Origin: Microbacterium sp. KUDC0406
Lineage (GTDB): Bacteria; Actinomycetota; Actinomycetes; Actinomycetales; Microbacteriaceae
Reading direction: 5' to 3'
Assembly: GCF_021582875.1 (NCBI RefSeq)
Contig: NZ_CP091138.1
Span: forward strand, 806,001-870,000
DNA length: 64,000 nt
A program made the translations under genes and the position numbers. Below the pieces are notes generated by a model. The model did no database searches. It saw only the letters and a program-made list of their open reading frames with translations, and was not told the DNA's origin. Shown piece after piece: positions 41,756 to 50,433 of this stretch; the stretch's first letter is position 1; each line of letters starts with the position of its first letter.

Positions 41756-42661
41756 ATGGCCGACGGAGCGATCGTGTGCGAGGGCCTCGTGCGGATCTTC
41801 ACCGCGCAGGGCGTCGAGGTGCAGGCGCTGCAGGGTCTGGAGCTGCGGATGTCGGCGGGGGAGATGGTCGCTCTCGTCGGCGCCTCCGGCTCCGGCAAGA
41901 GCACACTGCTGGGAATCCTCGCCGGGCTCGACCGGCCGACCGCCGGGGCGGCCCGCGTCGCCGGGCACGACCTGGTGACGATGAGGGGTGCGGAACGGCT
42001 GGAGTACCGCAGGCGCAGCGTCGGGTTCGTCTGGCAGCAGTCCGCCCGCAACCTGCTGCCCTACCTGTCGGCGCGCGAGAACATCGCGATGGTGCACGAG
42101 GTCGCCGGTGTGGTGCCGCGCGCGGAGCGCGCGGGGACCGGCGACGAGCTGCTCGAACAGCTCGGAGCCGCCGAGGTCGCCGACAAGCGCCCGGCGGACA
42201 TGTCCGGCGGGCAGCGGCAGCGGGTGGCGATCGCCGTCGCGCTGGCGAACAGGCCGCGCGTGCTGCTGGCGGATGAGCCCACCGGCGAGCTCGACGAGGT
42301 GACCAGTGCCGAGGTGCTCGGCGCGATGGAGGCGGTGAACCGGGAGCGCGGCGTGACCACCCTCATCGTGACGCACGACGTCGCGGTGACCGAGCACGTG
42401 GAGCGCACGGTGCGGATCCGTGACGGCCGCACGTCGACCGAGACGCTGCGCCGCAGCGGGACCGACGAGGCTGGGCGCTCGGTGCGCACCGCGCAGGAGT
42501 ACGCGGTGCTGGACCGCGCCGGACGGATGCAGCTGCCGGTGGACTTCGTCGCGGCGCTGGATCTGCGCGAGCGGGTGAAGCTCACCCTCGAACCCGATCA
42601 TGTTCGAGTGGCACCAGGTCAGGACGATCCGGTGCCTGACGACCAGGGGGAGGACGCGTGA
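41756..42661 (+). CDS. ABC transporter ATP-binding protein 1 with C-terminal extension
   Basis: A 301-residue ATPase of the LolD/MacB class: Walker [11 protein letters not shown], signature MSGGQRQRVAIA, Walker B VLLADEPTGELD, H-loop THD. An extra ~75 residues at the C-terminus include VLDRAGRMQLPVDFVAALDLRERVKLTLEPDHVRV, resembling an AbrB-type swapped-hairpin segment. The ATG at 41756 was chosen for its AGGAAG Shine-Dalgarno; an in-frame ATG overlaps the permease 2 stop region upstream (41723). Confidence 0.87.
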   Translation: MADGAIVCEGLVRIFTAQGVEVQALQGLELRMSAGEMVALVGASGSGKSTLLGILAGLDRPTAGAARVAGHDLVTMRGAERLEYRRRSVGFVWQQSARNLLPYLSARENIAMVHEVAGVVPRAERAGTGDELLEQLGAAEVADKRPADMSGGQRQRVAIAVALANRPRVLLADEPTGELDEVTSAEVLGAMEAVNRERGVTTLIVTHDVAVTEHVERTVRIRDGRTSTETLRRSGTDEAGRSVRTAQEYAVLDRAGRMQLPVDFVAALDLRERVKLTLEPDHVRVAPGQDDPVPDDQGEDA

Positions 42662-43341
42662 TGAGCACCGTGCTGCAGGCCGAATCGCTGTCTCGGGTGT
42701 TCCCGAGCCCGGGCGGCGATGTGACGGCGGTGCGCGAGGCCGATCTGTCCATCGCGGCGGGGGAGCTTGTGGTCGTCGCCGGGCGCTCGGGGGCCGGCAA
42801 GACCACTCTGCTGACGATGCTCGGCGGCCTGGACACGCCGACCTCGGGGCGGGTGCTCGTGGACGGCGCCGATCTCGCCGATCCCGGCACCGACGTCGCC
42901 GCGCTGCGCGGTGCGCGCATCGCATCGATCTTCCAGACCTCGGGCCTGATACCGGTGCTCTCCGCCGCGGAGAACGTGGAGGTGCCGCTGCGCGTCCGTC
43001 GCACGGATCCCGCCGAGCGGGACCGGCGAGTGGCGGAGGCACTGCGCGACGTCGGCCTCGAGGACCACGCGCGCCAGCGGCCGGGGGAGCTGTCCGGCGG
43101 GCAGCAGCAGCGCGTCGGCATCGCCAGGGCGCTGGTGATGGCACCAGGCATCCTGCTCGCGGACGAGCCGACCGCGCAGCTGGACAGCGAGACGGGCGCG
43201 CAGATCATGGACCTCATCGCCGGCCTTGTGCACCGCCGCGGCACGGCGGCGATCGTCGCGACCCACGACCCGGCGATGATCGCCCGCGCGGATCGCGTGC
43301 TCGAGCTTCATGACGGTGTGCTGCGTCACCGCGAGGGCTGA
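42661..43341 (+). CDS. ABC transporter ATP-binding protein 2
   Basis: A 226-residue LolD/MacB-class ATPase: Walker A GRSGAGKTTLL, Q-loop QTSGLIP, signature LSGGQQQRVGIARAL, Walker B GILLADEPTAQLD, H-loop THD. Its ATG shares a base with the stop of ATPase 1 (a GTG one codon earlier is possible). Last gene of the exporter operon, which faces genes on the other strand. Confidence 0.88.
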   Translation: MSTVLQAESLSRVFPSPGGDVTAVREADLSIAAGELVVVAGRSGAGKTTLLTMLGGLDTPTSGRVLVDGADLADPGTDVAALRGARIASIFQTSGLIPVLSAAENVEVPLRVRRTDPAERDRRVAEALRDVGLEDHARQRPGELSGGQQQRVGIARALVMAPGILLADEPTAQLDSETGAQIMDLIAGLVHRRGTAAIVATHDPAMIARADRVLELHDGVLRHREG

Positions 43342-43345
43342 TCGC

Positions 43346-43669
43346 TCAGCTGTCCCGCTTCGAGAGCACCTTCTCGTAGAGCAGCGCCCAGCCTCCGAAA
43401 GCGGCGGCGCCGAGGAGGAGGGGAAGCGCAGCTCGCCTCGCGCCGCCTGCCCTCAGGGCTCGGGCCGTCAGCAGCGCGGCGGCGGTGAGGTTGGTCGCTC
43501 CCCATGCGAGGTTCGCCACCGGGCCGGAATCCTGGCCGCCGTACGGCGTGAGCAGGCGCCCGCGTCTGGCCGCCGTCACCAGGTGCGGCACGCTGTTCGC
43601 GCCGAAGACCCCGCCCGCGAACGCCGCCCAGAAGCCGGCGGCGCCGTTCACGGCGCGTCGCGCGGTCAA
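43346..43669 (-). CDS. Small hypothetical membrane protein
   Basis: About 101-107 residues with three hydrophobic stretches (GFWAAFAGGVFGANSVPHLVTA, PVANLAWGATNLTAAALL, ALPLLLGAAAFGGWALLYEKVLS). No family recognised with certainty. TTG (43669) overlaps the upstream mini-gene stop; GTG at 43651 is the alternative start. It ends 4 bp from the convergent ABC gene. Confidence 0.6.
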   Translation of the reverse strand: MTARRAVNGAAGFWAAFAGGVFGANSVPHLVTAARRGRLLTPYGGQDSGPVANLAWGATNLTAAALLTARALRAGGARRAALPLLLGAAAFGGWALLYEKVLSKRDS

Positions 43670-43785
43670 GAGGCGTCCTCGGCGAGACCGATGACAGTGC
43701 CTCCGGGGCCGCGGAAGTAGCACAGCCGCACGAGACCCCGATAGTCCACGACGATCCCCACGTTGTCCATGCGCACGATTGCCAT
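43666..43785 (-). pseudogene. Internally deleted VOC/glyoxalase-like gene
   Basis: A 39-codon frame: MAIVRMDNVGIVVDY joined directly to RGLVRLCYFRGPGGTVIGLAEDAS. These are the usual first strand and last strand of a VOC protein of about 140 residues; the middle (~100 residues, with most ligand positions) is gone, with the frame kept. It starts with a clean ATG. Judged a non-functional remnant, though it could still be translated and coupled to the membrane-protein gene. Confidence 0.75.
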
Positions 43786-43812
43786 GGCGGCCACGCTACG
43801 CGCGGAAGCGGA

Positions 43813-44160
43813 TCAGCGGAACCGCACCGGGAACAGTTCCGTGCGCGCGATCGCGACGTCCCGCTGGGTGGCGAGCGCGGTCCGGCGGGGATCGGCCAGG
43901 TACGAGTCCAGCGCGGACTGCGAGGGGAACCGGCACAGCTGAACCTCGTCAGGATGCTCTCCCGAGCCGTCCCTCGAGGCGCGCTGCACGACCTCGCCGC
44001 CGTGCTCGGGGATGAGGGCGAGCACCGCATCCTCGTAGGCGGTCAGCGCCGAGCGCTGCCCGTCCACGGCCCAGAGCAGGCAGCACAGCAGCACTTCGTC
44101 ATCGCCCATGCGCGAGAGCCTACTGCGCACCGGAGGCTCGGCAGCGTGCTCATCGGCCAT
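43813..44160 (-). CDS. Small DUF1330-like / dimeric alpha-beta-barrel-type protein
   Basis: A 115-residue protein: GDDEVLLCCLLWAVDGQRSALTAYEDAVLALIPEHGGEVVQRAS, then EVQLCRFPSQSALDSYLADPRRTALATQRDVAIARTELFPVRF. The pattern (strand, helix AYEDAVLALI, strand, FPSQSALDSYLADP) resembles DUF1330/NIPSNAP-type dimeric alpha-beta barrels. The start at 44160 is supported by GAGGA 7 nt upstream; an internal ATG at 44109 is possible. Divergent from cydDC, so its promoter shares the region with the BlaI-type palindrome. Confidence 0.65.
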   Translation of the reverse strand: MADEHAAEPPVRSRLSRMGDDEVLLCCLLWAVDGQRSALTAYEDAVLALIPEHGGEVVQRASRDGSGEHPDEVQLCRFPSQSALDSYLADPRRTALATQRDVAIARTELFPVRFR

Positions 44161-44204
44161 GGTCCGATCCTCGCACCGTGGCGAACCATCGTCCACGCCC
44201 CGTG

Positions 44205-44239
44205 CTGACGCAAATTCTACAGAGCGTAGAATTATGGGG
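44205..44239 (+). promoter_or_regulatory. cydDC promoter with BlaI-type operator D1
   Basis: -35 CTGACG (44205-44210), 16 bp, -10 TAGAAT (44227-44232); +1 would coincide with the GTG start at 44239, so the mRNA is probably leaderless. The dyad AATTCTAC-N5-GTAGAATT (44213-44233) contains the -10, so a bound repressor would block RNA polymerase. The same TTCTAY-N5-GTAGAA occurs twice before cydA. Confidence 0.78.
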
Positions 44240-47200
44240 TGAGTCGACTGCCGGCCGTGAACGATCCCTGGGTGAGCGAAGCCCGGCGCGCGGCTTCCGC
44301 CGCGCCCGCGCCCCGCCCCGACCTGGATTCCGCCCCGCGCGGCGCCCTGTACGGCCTCGGCCTGCTCGCGGCGCTGCGGGCGCTGGGCCTCGTGCTGATC
44401 GCCGAGGCCGTGGCCCGTGGCATCGCCGCCCTCGCCGGTGGAGGTCTCGACGAGCGCACGAGTCGCACCGTCGTCCTCCTCGGCGCGCTGGGCGTCGTGC
44501 TCCGCGTCGGCGGCGAATGGGCGACCGCCGTGCTCGCCCGTCGCATCGCAACCGGCGTCAAGCTCGATCTGCGCTCTCGTCTGTGGCGGCGCCTGGCGGA
44601 AGGCGGGGAGTCCGGCGGAGGCACTGCCGTGCTCGCCGCCGACGGGCTGGATGCGGTCGATGACTACTACGTGCAGTCCATCCCCGCGATGATCTCGGCC
44701 GCGGTGGTGCCGATCATCGTCGGCCTTCGGATACTCGGCGCCGACTGGGTGAGCGCGCTGGTCGTCGTGCTGACGCTGCCGCTGGTGCCGCTGTTCATGG
44801 TGCTGATCGGCAAGCACACCCAGCAGCGGACGGATGCCGCGCTCACCGCGCTCACCCGTCTCGCCGACCATCTCGCCGAGCTGGCCCGCGGCCTGCCGGT
44901 GATCGTCGGCCTCGGCAGGGTGCGTGAGCAGACCCGCGCCCTCGACGTCGTGCAGCGCCGGTACCGCCAGAGGACCGAGGAGACGCTGCGCTGGGCGTTC
45001 CTCTCCGCCCTCGCGCTGGAGCTGATCGCCACGCTGTCGGTGGCCGTGGTCGCCGTGCTCCTCGGCATCCGCCTGCTGAACGGCACGATGGAGCTCGAAC
45101 CCGCACTGATCGCCCTGATCCTCGCCCCGGAGTGCTTCCTCGCGCTGCGCGAGATGGGCGCTGCGTTCCACGCCTCGCAGGACGGCCTCTCCGCACTGGG
45201 GCGGGCGGAAGAGCTGCTCGCCCGCCCCTCGCGGCACGATCTGCGGTGCGCGGAGCCGGGGCCGGTGCAGCTGAGCGACGTCACCGTCCGATACGCCGGC
45301 CGTCCGGACGCCGTGCTCCACAGCCTCTCAGCCACCCTCGCCGGCATCACCGCAGTGACCGGGCCCAGTGGGGCGGGCAAATCGACGCTGCTGGCAGCCC
45401 TCGCCGGCACCCTTCCGGCGGATGCCGCGGTCGCCGGTTCGATCACCGGAGTGCGCGCCGACGGCGTCGCCTGGGCGCCGCAGGCGCCGCAGTTCTTCGC
45501 GGACACGCCCCGTGCCGAGCTCGCGCTGCTCGAGGCGGGCTCCGCCGCGCTGGAGGAGGTCGGGCTCGCCTCGCTCACGGATGCGTTCACCGCCGAGCTG
45601 AGCCCGGGGAGCAGCGCCGACTGGCCGTGGCGCGCGCCCTGGCCCGGGTGGACGACGGTGCACGACTGCTCCTGCTCGACGAGCCCACCGCTCACCTCGA
45701 CCGTCGCGCCGCCGATCTCGTACGGGCCGCCGTGCTGCGCCGTGCGCGTCGCTGCGTAGTCGTCCTGGCCACGCACGAGCCGGAGACGCTCGCTCTGGCC
45801 GAATGGCGGATCGTGCTCGACGGTGCGGTTCCCGCGCCGGCACGCGGGAACGCTCCCGAGGGCGAAGGCGTCGCGGCGGCGGCATCCGGTGTCTCGGTTC
45901 CGGAGCCGGCGCCTCGACAGGACGCGTCAGCGCCGCTCGGACTCACGCTGCGCTCCCTGCTGCGGTCGCACCGCTGGGTGTGGGCCGGATCGATCCTGCT
46001 CGCCGCGCTGACGGCGAGCTTCGGGATCGCCCTGACGGCGCTGTCGGGCTGGCTGATCGTGAGGGCCAGTGTCGAGGAGTACATCATGTACCTCCTGGTC
46101 GCGATCGTCGGCGTGCGGGCGTTCGGCATCGGGCGAGCCGTGAGCCGGTATGCCGAGCGCCTCGTCTCGCACCGCGCGACCCTGCGCGTGATCGACGACC
46201 TGCGGCTGAGGATGTGGGGTGCGATAGCCGCCCGCGGTGCGGGAGCGCGCCGGCTGCTCTCCGGCGGCGCGCCGCTGGACTACCTCGTGACCCTGTCCGG
46301 CGACCTGCGCGATCAGCTGCCGCGCGTGCTGCCGCCGCTCGGCACCGGCGCGCTCGTCCTGCTGGCGGCCGTGGTGACCACGGGCCTCGTCGCGCCCGGC
46401 CTCACCGTCACGGTGGCGGCGGTGCTCGTGCTCGCCGTGCTGGTCGCCTCGCTTCTGGCCGTGGTCTCCGAGCGGCGCGCCGGTGCCGCACGAGTCGCGG
46501 CGCGCTCCGAGATCGTGCGCGCGACGGCCGCCCTCGCCGCGGCGGCAGACGACCTGCGCAGCAACGGTGCCGTGCCGACGGCGCTGCGGATACTCGACCG
46601 GAGCGCGGGAGAACTCGCCTCTGCAGAGCGCCGTGCGGCGTGGTCGGCTGGTCTCGGCGCCGCGGTCGTCACCGCGGGTGTCACGCTGCTCGCCGTCCTC
46701 GTGCCGCTGCTCTCGCCGGACCTGCCCGCCGAGCGCGCTTCGGTGATCGCGCTGGTGGCGCTCGCGCTGGCAGAGCCGCTGGTCGCCTTCGTCGGTGCGG
46801 TCGGACGGATGCCGGCACTGAGCGCTCTGCTGACGCGCCTCGCTCCGGTGCTGGAGCCGGCGCCGGAGGTAGCCTGGGGCGGCGGGCGGCTGGAGGCGCC
46901 GGTCTCCGAGCTGGAGCTGGATCGCGTCGGCATCCGCTACCCCGGCTCCACGGAGCCGGCCGTCGATGACGCGAGCGCCCGTATCCGCCACGGCCACTGG
47001 CTGGTGATCGACGGGCCTTCGGGCTCGGGCAAGTCCACACTGCTCTCGGCGATCATGGGCGCCCTCCCTGTGCAGAGCGGCACGATCCGCGCGAACCGCG
47101 TTCCGATCACCGGCCTGTCCGAGCGTGCCTGGCGCGACCTGGTCGCCTGGTGTCCTCAGGACGCCTACGTGTTCGACTCCACCATCCGCGGCAATCTGCT

Positions 47201-47603
47201 GCTCGCTCGGGCGCACGGCGACGCGCCGGACGACGAGACCATGGTCGCGGCACTGCGGATGGCGGGGCTGCAGTCACTCGTGCAGCGGCTCGGCCTCGAC
47301 GCTCGGGTGGGCCCCGGCGGCTCCGCACTGTCCGGCGGCGAGCGTCAGCGTCTCGCGGTCGCCCGCGCACTGCTCACGCGCGCAGACGTCATCCTGCTCG
47401 ACGAACCCACCGCCCATCTGGATACGCCGACGGCCGCCGCGATGATGGCCGACGTCAGATCCGCGACCGAGGATCGCATCGTGGTGCTGGTCTCGCACCG
47501 CGCGGACGACCGCCGTGACGGGGACGGGATCCTGCGGCTCGGGGCGGCAGGAGGGTCAGGCCGCGAGACGGCGGAAGCGGTCGCTCACGCGGGTCGGGCC
47601 TGA
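44239..47603 (+). CDS. cydDC: Fused CydD-CydC heterodimeric ABC transporter (frameshifted)
   Basis: Exports (or cycles) thiols/haem needed to assemble cytochrome bd. CydD half: membrane domain ~40-330, Walker A GPSGAGKSTL, then, after a break, EQRRLAVARALARVDDGARLLLLDEPTAHLD. CydC half: membrane domain (~570-850, ALTALSGWLIVRASVEEYIMYL), Walker [11 protein letters not shown], signature LSGGERQRLAVARALL, Walker B VILLDEPTAHLD. A missing G in GGGG 45606-45609 breaks the CydD signature (SPGEQRR); restored length is 1121 residues with no stop between halves, so a true fusion, as in some other actinobacteria. The last 48 bp overlap the M56 gene antisense. Confidence 0.92.
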
Positions 47604-48362
47604 CACCGCCCGCTCGGCGCCCGGCACGCCGTCCGCGCCGACCGCGAGGATCGCGCGCGCGAGCACTTCATCGCGCACCTCCCGGCGAGCGTGGTCATCG
47701 GCGAGCATCTCCACGAGTGCGGCGACATCGGCCTCCGCGCGGCCGGCGACGGGGAACCAGGGCAGCGCGGAGCGCCAGGCGCGGAAGGCGAGCAGCAGCA
47801 GGTCGTGCCGCTGCTCGACATGTGCGCGCTCGTGCGCGATGACCGCGACCAGCTCATCGGGATCCAGCCGGTCGAGCAGCCCCTGCGAGAGCACCGTCAC
47901 CGAGCCCGCGCCGCGCGGCAGGCAGTACGCCACCGGCACGGCGTCGTCGATCACCTGGGTGCGCGCCCTGGTCGGATGCGGCGAGGCCAGCAGTTCGAGC
48001 AGCGCGAGGTGGTGCCGGCGCTGCCGGGTGACCTGCACGATCGTGATCGCCAGGTGCGTGAGCAGATAGACCGTGAAGGCGATCGCGGGGAGCAGCACGT
48101 ACCGGGGGTGCTGCGGGGCGACGGCGAATCCGGCGAGGCCCAGCGCCCCGATCATCGAGAGGCCTCCGGCGAGGCCGATCGCCTGCCACAGCAGCAGGGC
48201 GATCACCGGCATCCGCGTGGGCCAGGAGGAGCGTGACAGCGCGACCGGAACCGGCCAGGCGAGGGCGAGCGCGAGCAGGCCGAGGGCGATCGCTGCGCCG
48301 ACGATCGCGGCGTGCGGGATCACGACCGCCCCGGCGAGCGACGGATCTGCGATCAGCGGCAT
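47556..48362 (-). CDS. M56 (BlaR1-like) membrane metalloprotease without sensor domain
   Basis: A 268-residue protein with about four membrane helices (HAAIVGAAIALGLLALALAW, PVIALLLWQAIGLAGGL, MIGALGLAGFAV, LLPAIAFTVYLLTHLAITIV) and the zinc site AHERAH at 176-181 (HExxH) plus a downstream Glu-rich helix (LVEMLADDHARREV). BlaR1/MecR1 proteins cleave BlaI-family repressors in response to a signal; this one has no penicillin-binding domain, so it must sense something else or respond to a partner. Co-transcribed with blaI (10-bp gap). Its 3' end runs antisense into cydDC. Confidence 0.88.
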   Translation of the reverse strand: MPLIADPSLAGAVVIPHAAIVGAAIALGLLALALAWPVPVALSRSSWPTRMPVIALLLWQAIGLAGGLSMIGALGLAGFAVAPQHPRYVLLPAIAFTVYLLTHLAITIVQVTRQRRHHLALLELLASPHPTRARTQVIDDAVPVAYCLPRGAGSVTVLSQGLLDRLDPDELVAVIAHERAHVEQRHDLLLLAFRAWRSALPWFPVAGRAEADVAALVEMLADDHARREVRDEVLARAILAVGADGVPGAERAVSGPTRVSDRFRRLAA

Positions 48363-48372
48363 GGGGCGGGCC

Positions 48373-48732
48373 TCAGGCGCCGCCGTCGAGCAGGCGCCGC
48401 AGTACTGCGGCGTCCTCGTCCGAGACGCCGCCGACGAATCGGGCCAGCACGGCGGAGCGGTCGCCGGCTCCGACGAGCACCTCGTGCATCAGCTCGGCGG
48501 TGTGCTCGGCGCGCGAGGCCACCGCCCGGTACCGGTGCGGGCGGGCCGAGCGGTCCGAGACCACGAACCCCTTCTTCTCGAGCCGGGACAGCACGGTCAG
48601 CAGCGTGGTTGCGGCGAGCGAGCGCCCCTGGGTCTGCAGGATGTCCTGCACGTCGTAGGCCGTCACGGAGTCGGCGGCGGAATCCCAGATCGCATCCATG
48701 ACGGCGCGTTCGAGTTCTCCGAGCGTTCCCAT
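48373..48732 (-). CDS. BlaI/MecI/CopY-family transcriptional repressor
   Basis: A 119-residue protein: winged helix LGELERAVMDAIWDSAADSVTAYDVQDILQTQGRSLAATTLLTVLSRLEKKGFVVSDRSARPHRYRAV, then the dimerisation helices ending VLRRLLDGGA. Family members bind dyads with TAC...GTA-type half-sites as dimers and are inactivated by M56 proteolysis. The ATG at 48732 sits 6 nt after GGAGG; the ATG 6 bp upstream abuts it and is less likely. It lies between cydDC and cydAB, divergent from cydA, with matching dyads at both cyd promoters, so it is the probable cyd repressor. Confidence 0.9.
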   Translation of the reverse strand: MGTLGELERAVMDAIWDSAADSVTAYDVQDILQTQGRSLAATTLLTVLSRLEKKGFVVSDRSARPHRYRAVASRAEHTAELMHEVLVGAGDRSAVLARFVGGVSDEDAAVLRRLLDGGA

Positions 48733-48783
48733 GGCCATCCTCCGTCTTTCGGGTGTGCTTCATTCTACCCCGAGTCGAAATTG

Positions 48784-48821
48784 TTCTATGCTCAGTAGAA
48801 AGAGTTCTACAAAACGTAGAA
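48784..48821. promoter_or_regulatory. Twin BlaI-type operators D2 and D3 in the blaI-cydA promoter region
   Basis: D2 TTCTATGCTCAGTAGAA (48784-48800) and D3 TTCTACAAAACGTAGAA (48805-48821) share TTCTAY-N5-GTAGAA with D1 at cydDC. The centres are 21 bp apart, two helical turns, allowing co-operative dimer binding. D3 abuts the cydA Shine-Dalgarno AGGAG. On the other strand TAGAAT (48763-48768) may be the blaI -10, so autorepression is likely. Confidence 0.8.
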
Positions 48822-48831
48822 GGAGATCCGC

Positions 48832-50416
48832 GTGGACGTGCTCGACATCGCCCGATGGCAGTTCGGCATCACGACCGTGTACCACTTCCTGATGGTGCCG
48901 CTGACCCTGGGCCTCGGGATGATGGTCGCCATCATGCAGACGCGCTGGGTGCGCACGGGCGACGAGAAGTTCCTGCGCATGACGAAGTTCTGGGGCAAGG
49001 TCTACCTGATCAACTTCATCGTGGGCGTCGCGACGGGTCTGGTGCAGGAGTTCCAGTTCGGGATGGCGTGGAGCGAGTACTCCCGCTTCGTGGGCGATGT
49101 CTTCGGCGCGCCCCTGGCGATGGAGGGCCTGCTGGCGTTCTTCGTCGAGTCGACCTTCCTCGGCATCTGGATCTTCGGGTGGGGCCGGCTGCGCAAGGGT
49201 CTGCACCTCGCCGCGCTGTGGTGCGCGGTGATCGGATCCTGGATCTCGGCCTACTTCATCATCGTGGCGAACTCGTGGATGCAGCACCCGGTCGGCGTGA
49301 CGCTGGGCGAGGACGGACGTCCGATGATGACCGACATCTGGGCGGTGCTCACCAACAGCACCGCGCTGGCGGCGTACACGCACACGATCCTCGGTGCGCT
49401 GGTCGTCGCCGGGATGTTCCTGCTCGGCATCTCGTGGTACCACCTGTGGCGCCGCCGGCACGACGGCATCGACACCGTCGACGAGACCGGCCACGTCGTC
49501 GTCGGCGAGACGGATGCCGCGCCCGGACGCGACAGGGTCGACCACGGCGTCTGGCTCTGGTCGCTGCGGCTCGGCGCCGTGATCGCGATCGCCGGATTCC
49601 TGGGCACGGTCGTCTCCGGTGACGTACAGGGCAAGCTCATGTACGAGCAGCAGCCGATGAAGATGGCCGCCGCCGGAGGCGGCCTGCCACACCGGCTCCT
49701 CGTTCTCGGTGCTCTCGCTGGGCGATCCCGGCTCGAGCGACTGCTCCGACGTCATCACGCTCATCGAAGTGCCCGGAGCGCTCGGATTCCTCGGCACCGG
49801 TGAGTGGGGCGCCGACATGCCCGGCATCCGCGATCTGGAACCCACGTACGTCGACCAGTACGGCGCCACCATCCCGGACGACGCGCTCTACGGCGACCGT
49901 GCCGGCAGCGAGGTGCACTACGTACCGGTGATGTGGGTGACCTACTGGGGCTTCCGGCTGATGATCGGCCTGGGCGGCATCGTCGCGGCCGGCGGCGTGA
50001 TCGCCCTGTGGCTGACCAGGAAGGGCACCGTGCTGCGATCGAAGTGGATCATGCGGCTCGCGCTGCTCGGCATCGTCGCACCGTTCGCCGCCAACATCGC
50101 CGGATGGATCTTCACCGAGCTGGGCCGGCAGCCGTTCGTCGTCGCCCCGAACCCGGATGCCACCGGCGTCGACGGCGTGTTCATGTTCACCGCGGCCGCG
50201 GTGTCGCCGGGAGTCACCGCGGGGGAGCTGCTGTTCTCGGTCATCACCCTCACCGCGGTGTACGGGGTGATGCTCGTGATCGAGCTGTTCCTGATGGTGA
50301 AGTACATCCGCGGCGGTGTCGCGGCGTCCATGCCCGAGCTCACCCACCGCCCAGAAGACGGCGACGGCGACTCCGGTGACCGGGCGCCCGACGACGTTCT
50401 GTCCTTCGCGTACTGA
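48832..50416 (+). CDS. cydA: Cytochrome bd ubiquinol/menaquinol oxidase subunit I (frameshifted)
   Basis: The haem-bearing subunit of the bd oxidase, reducing O2 at the membrane with electrons from quinol. About nine helices. H18 (VYHFLMVPLTLG) is an expected haem ligand, a second is in AYTHTILGALVV, and the short quinol-binding Q-loop follows GDVQGKLMYEQQPMKMAAAE. One extra G at 49675-49676 breaks the frame; removing it gives 527 residues. The haem-region motif is GRQPF rather than the usual GRQPW. GTG start with AGGAG 6 nt upstream, immediately after operator D3. First gene of cydAB. Confidence 0.94.
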
Positions 50417-50433
50417 GATCTGGGAGGAATGAC

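Noticed and set aside
47556..48732. BlaI/M56 pair as a beta-lactam resistance module
   Set aside because: There is no adjacent beta-lactamase and no penicillin-binding sensor domain. The only beta-lactamase-fold gene is 20 kb away, lacks a signal peptide and has its own TetR.
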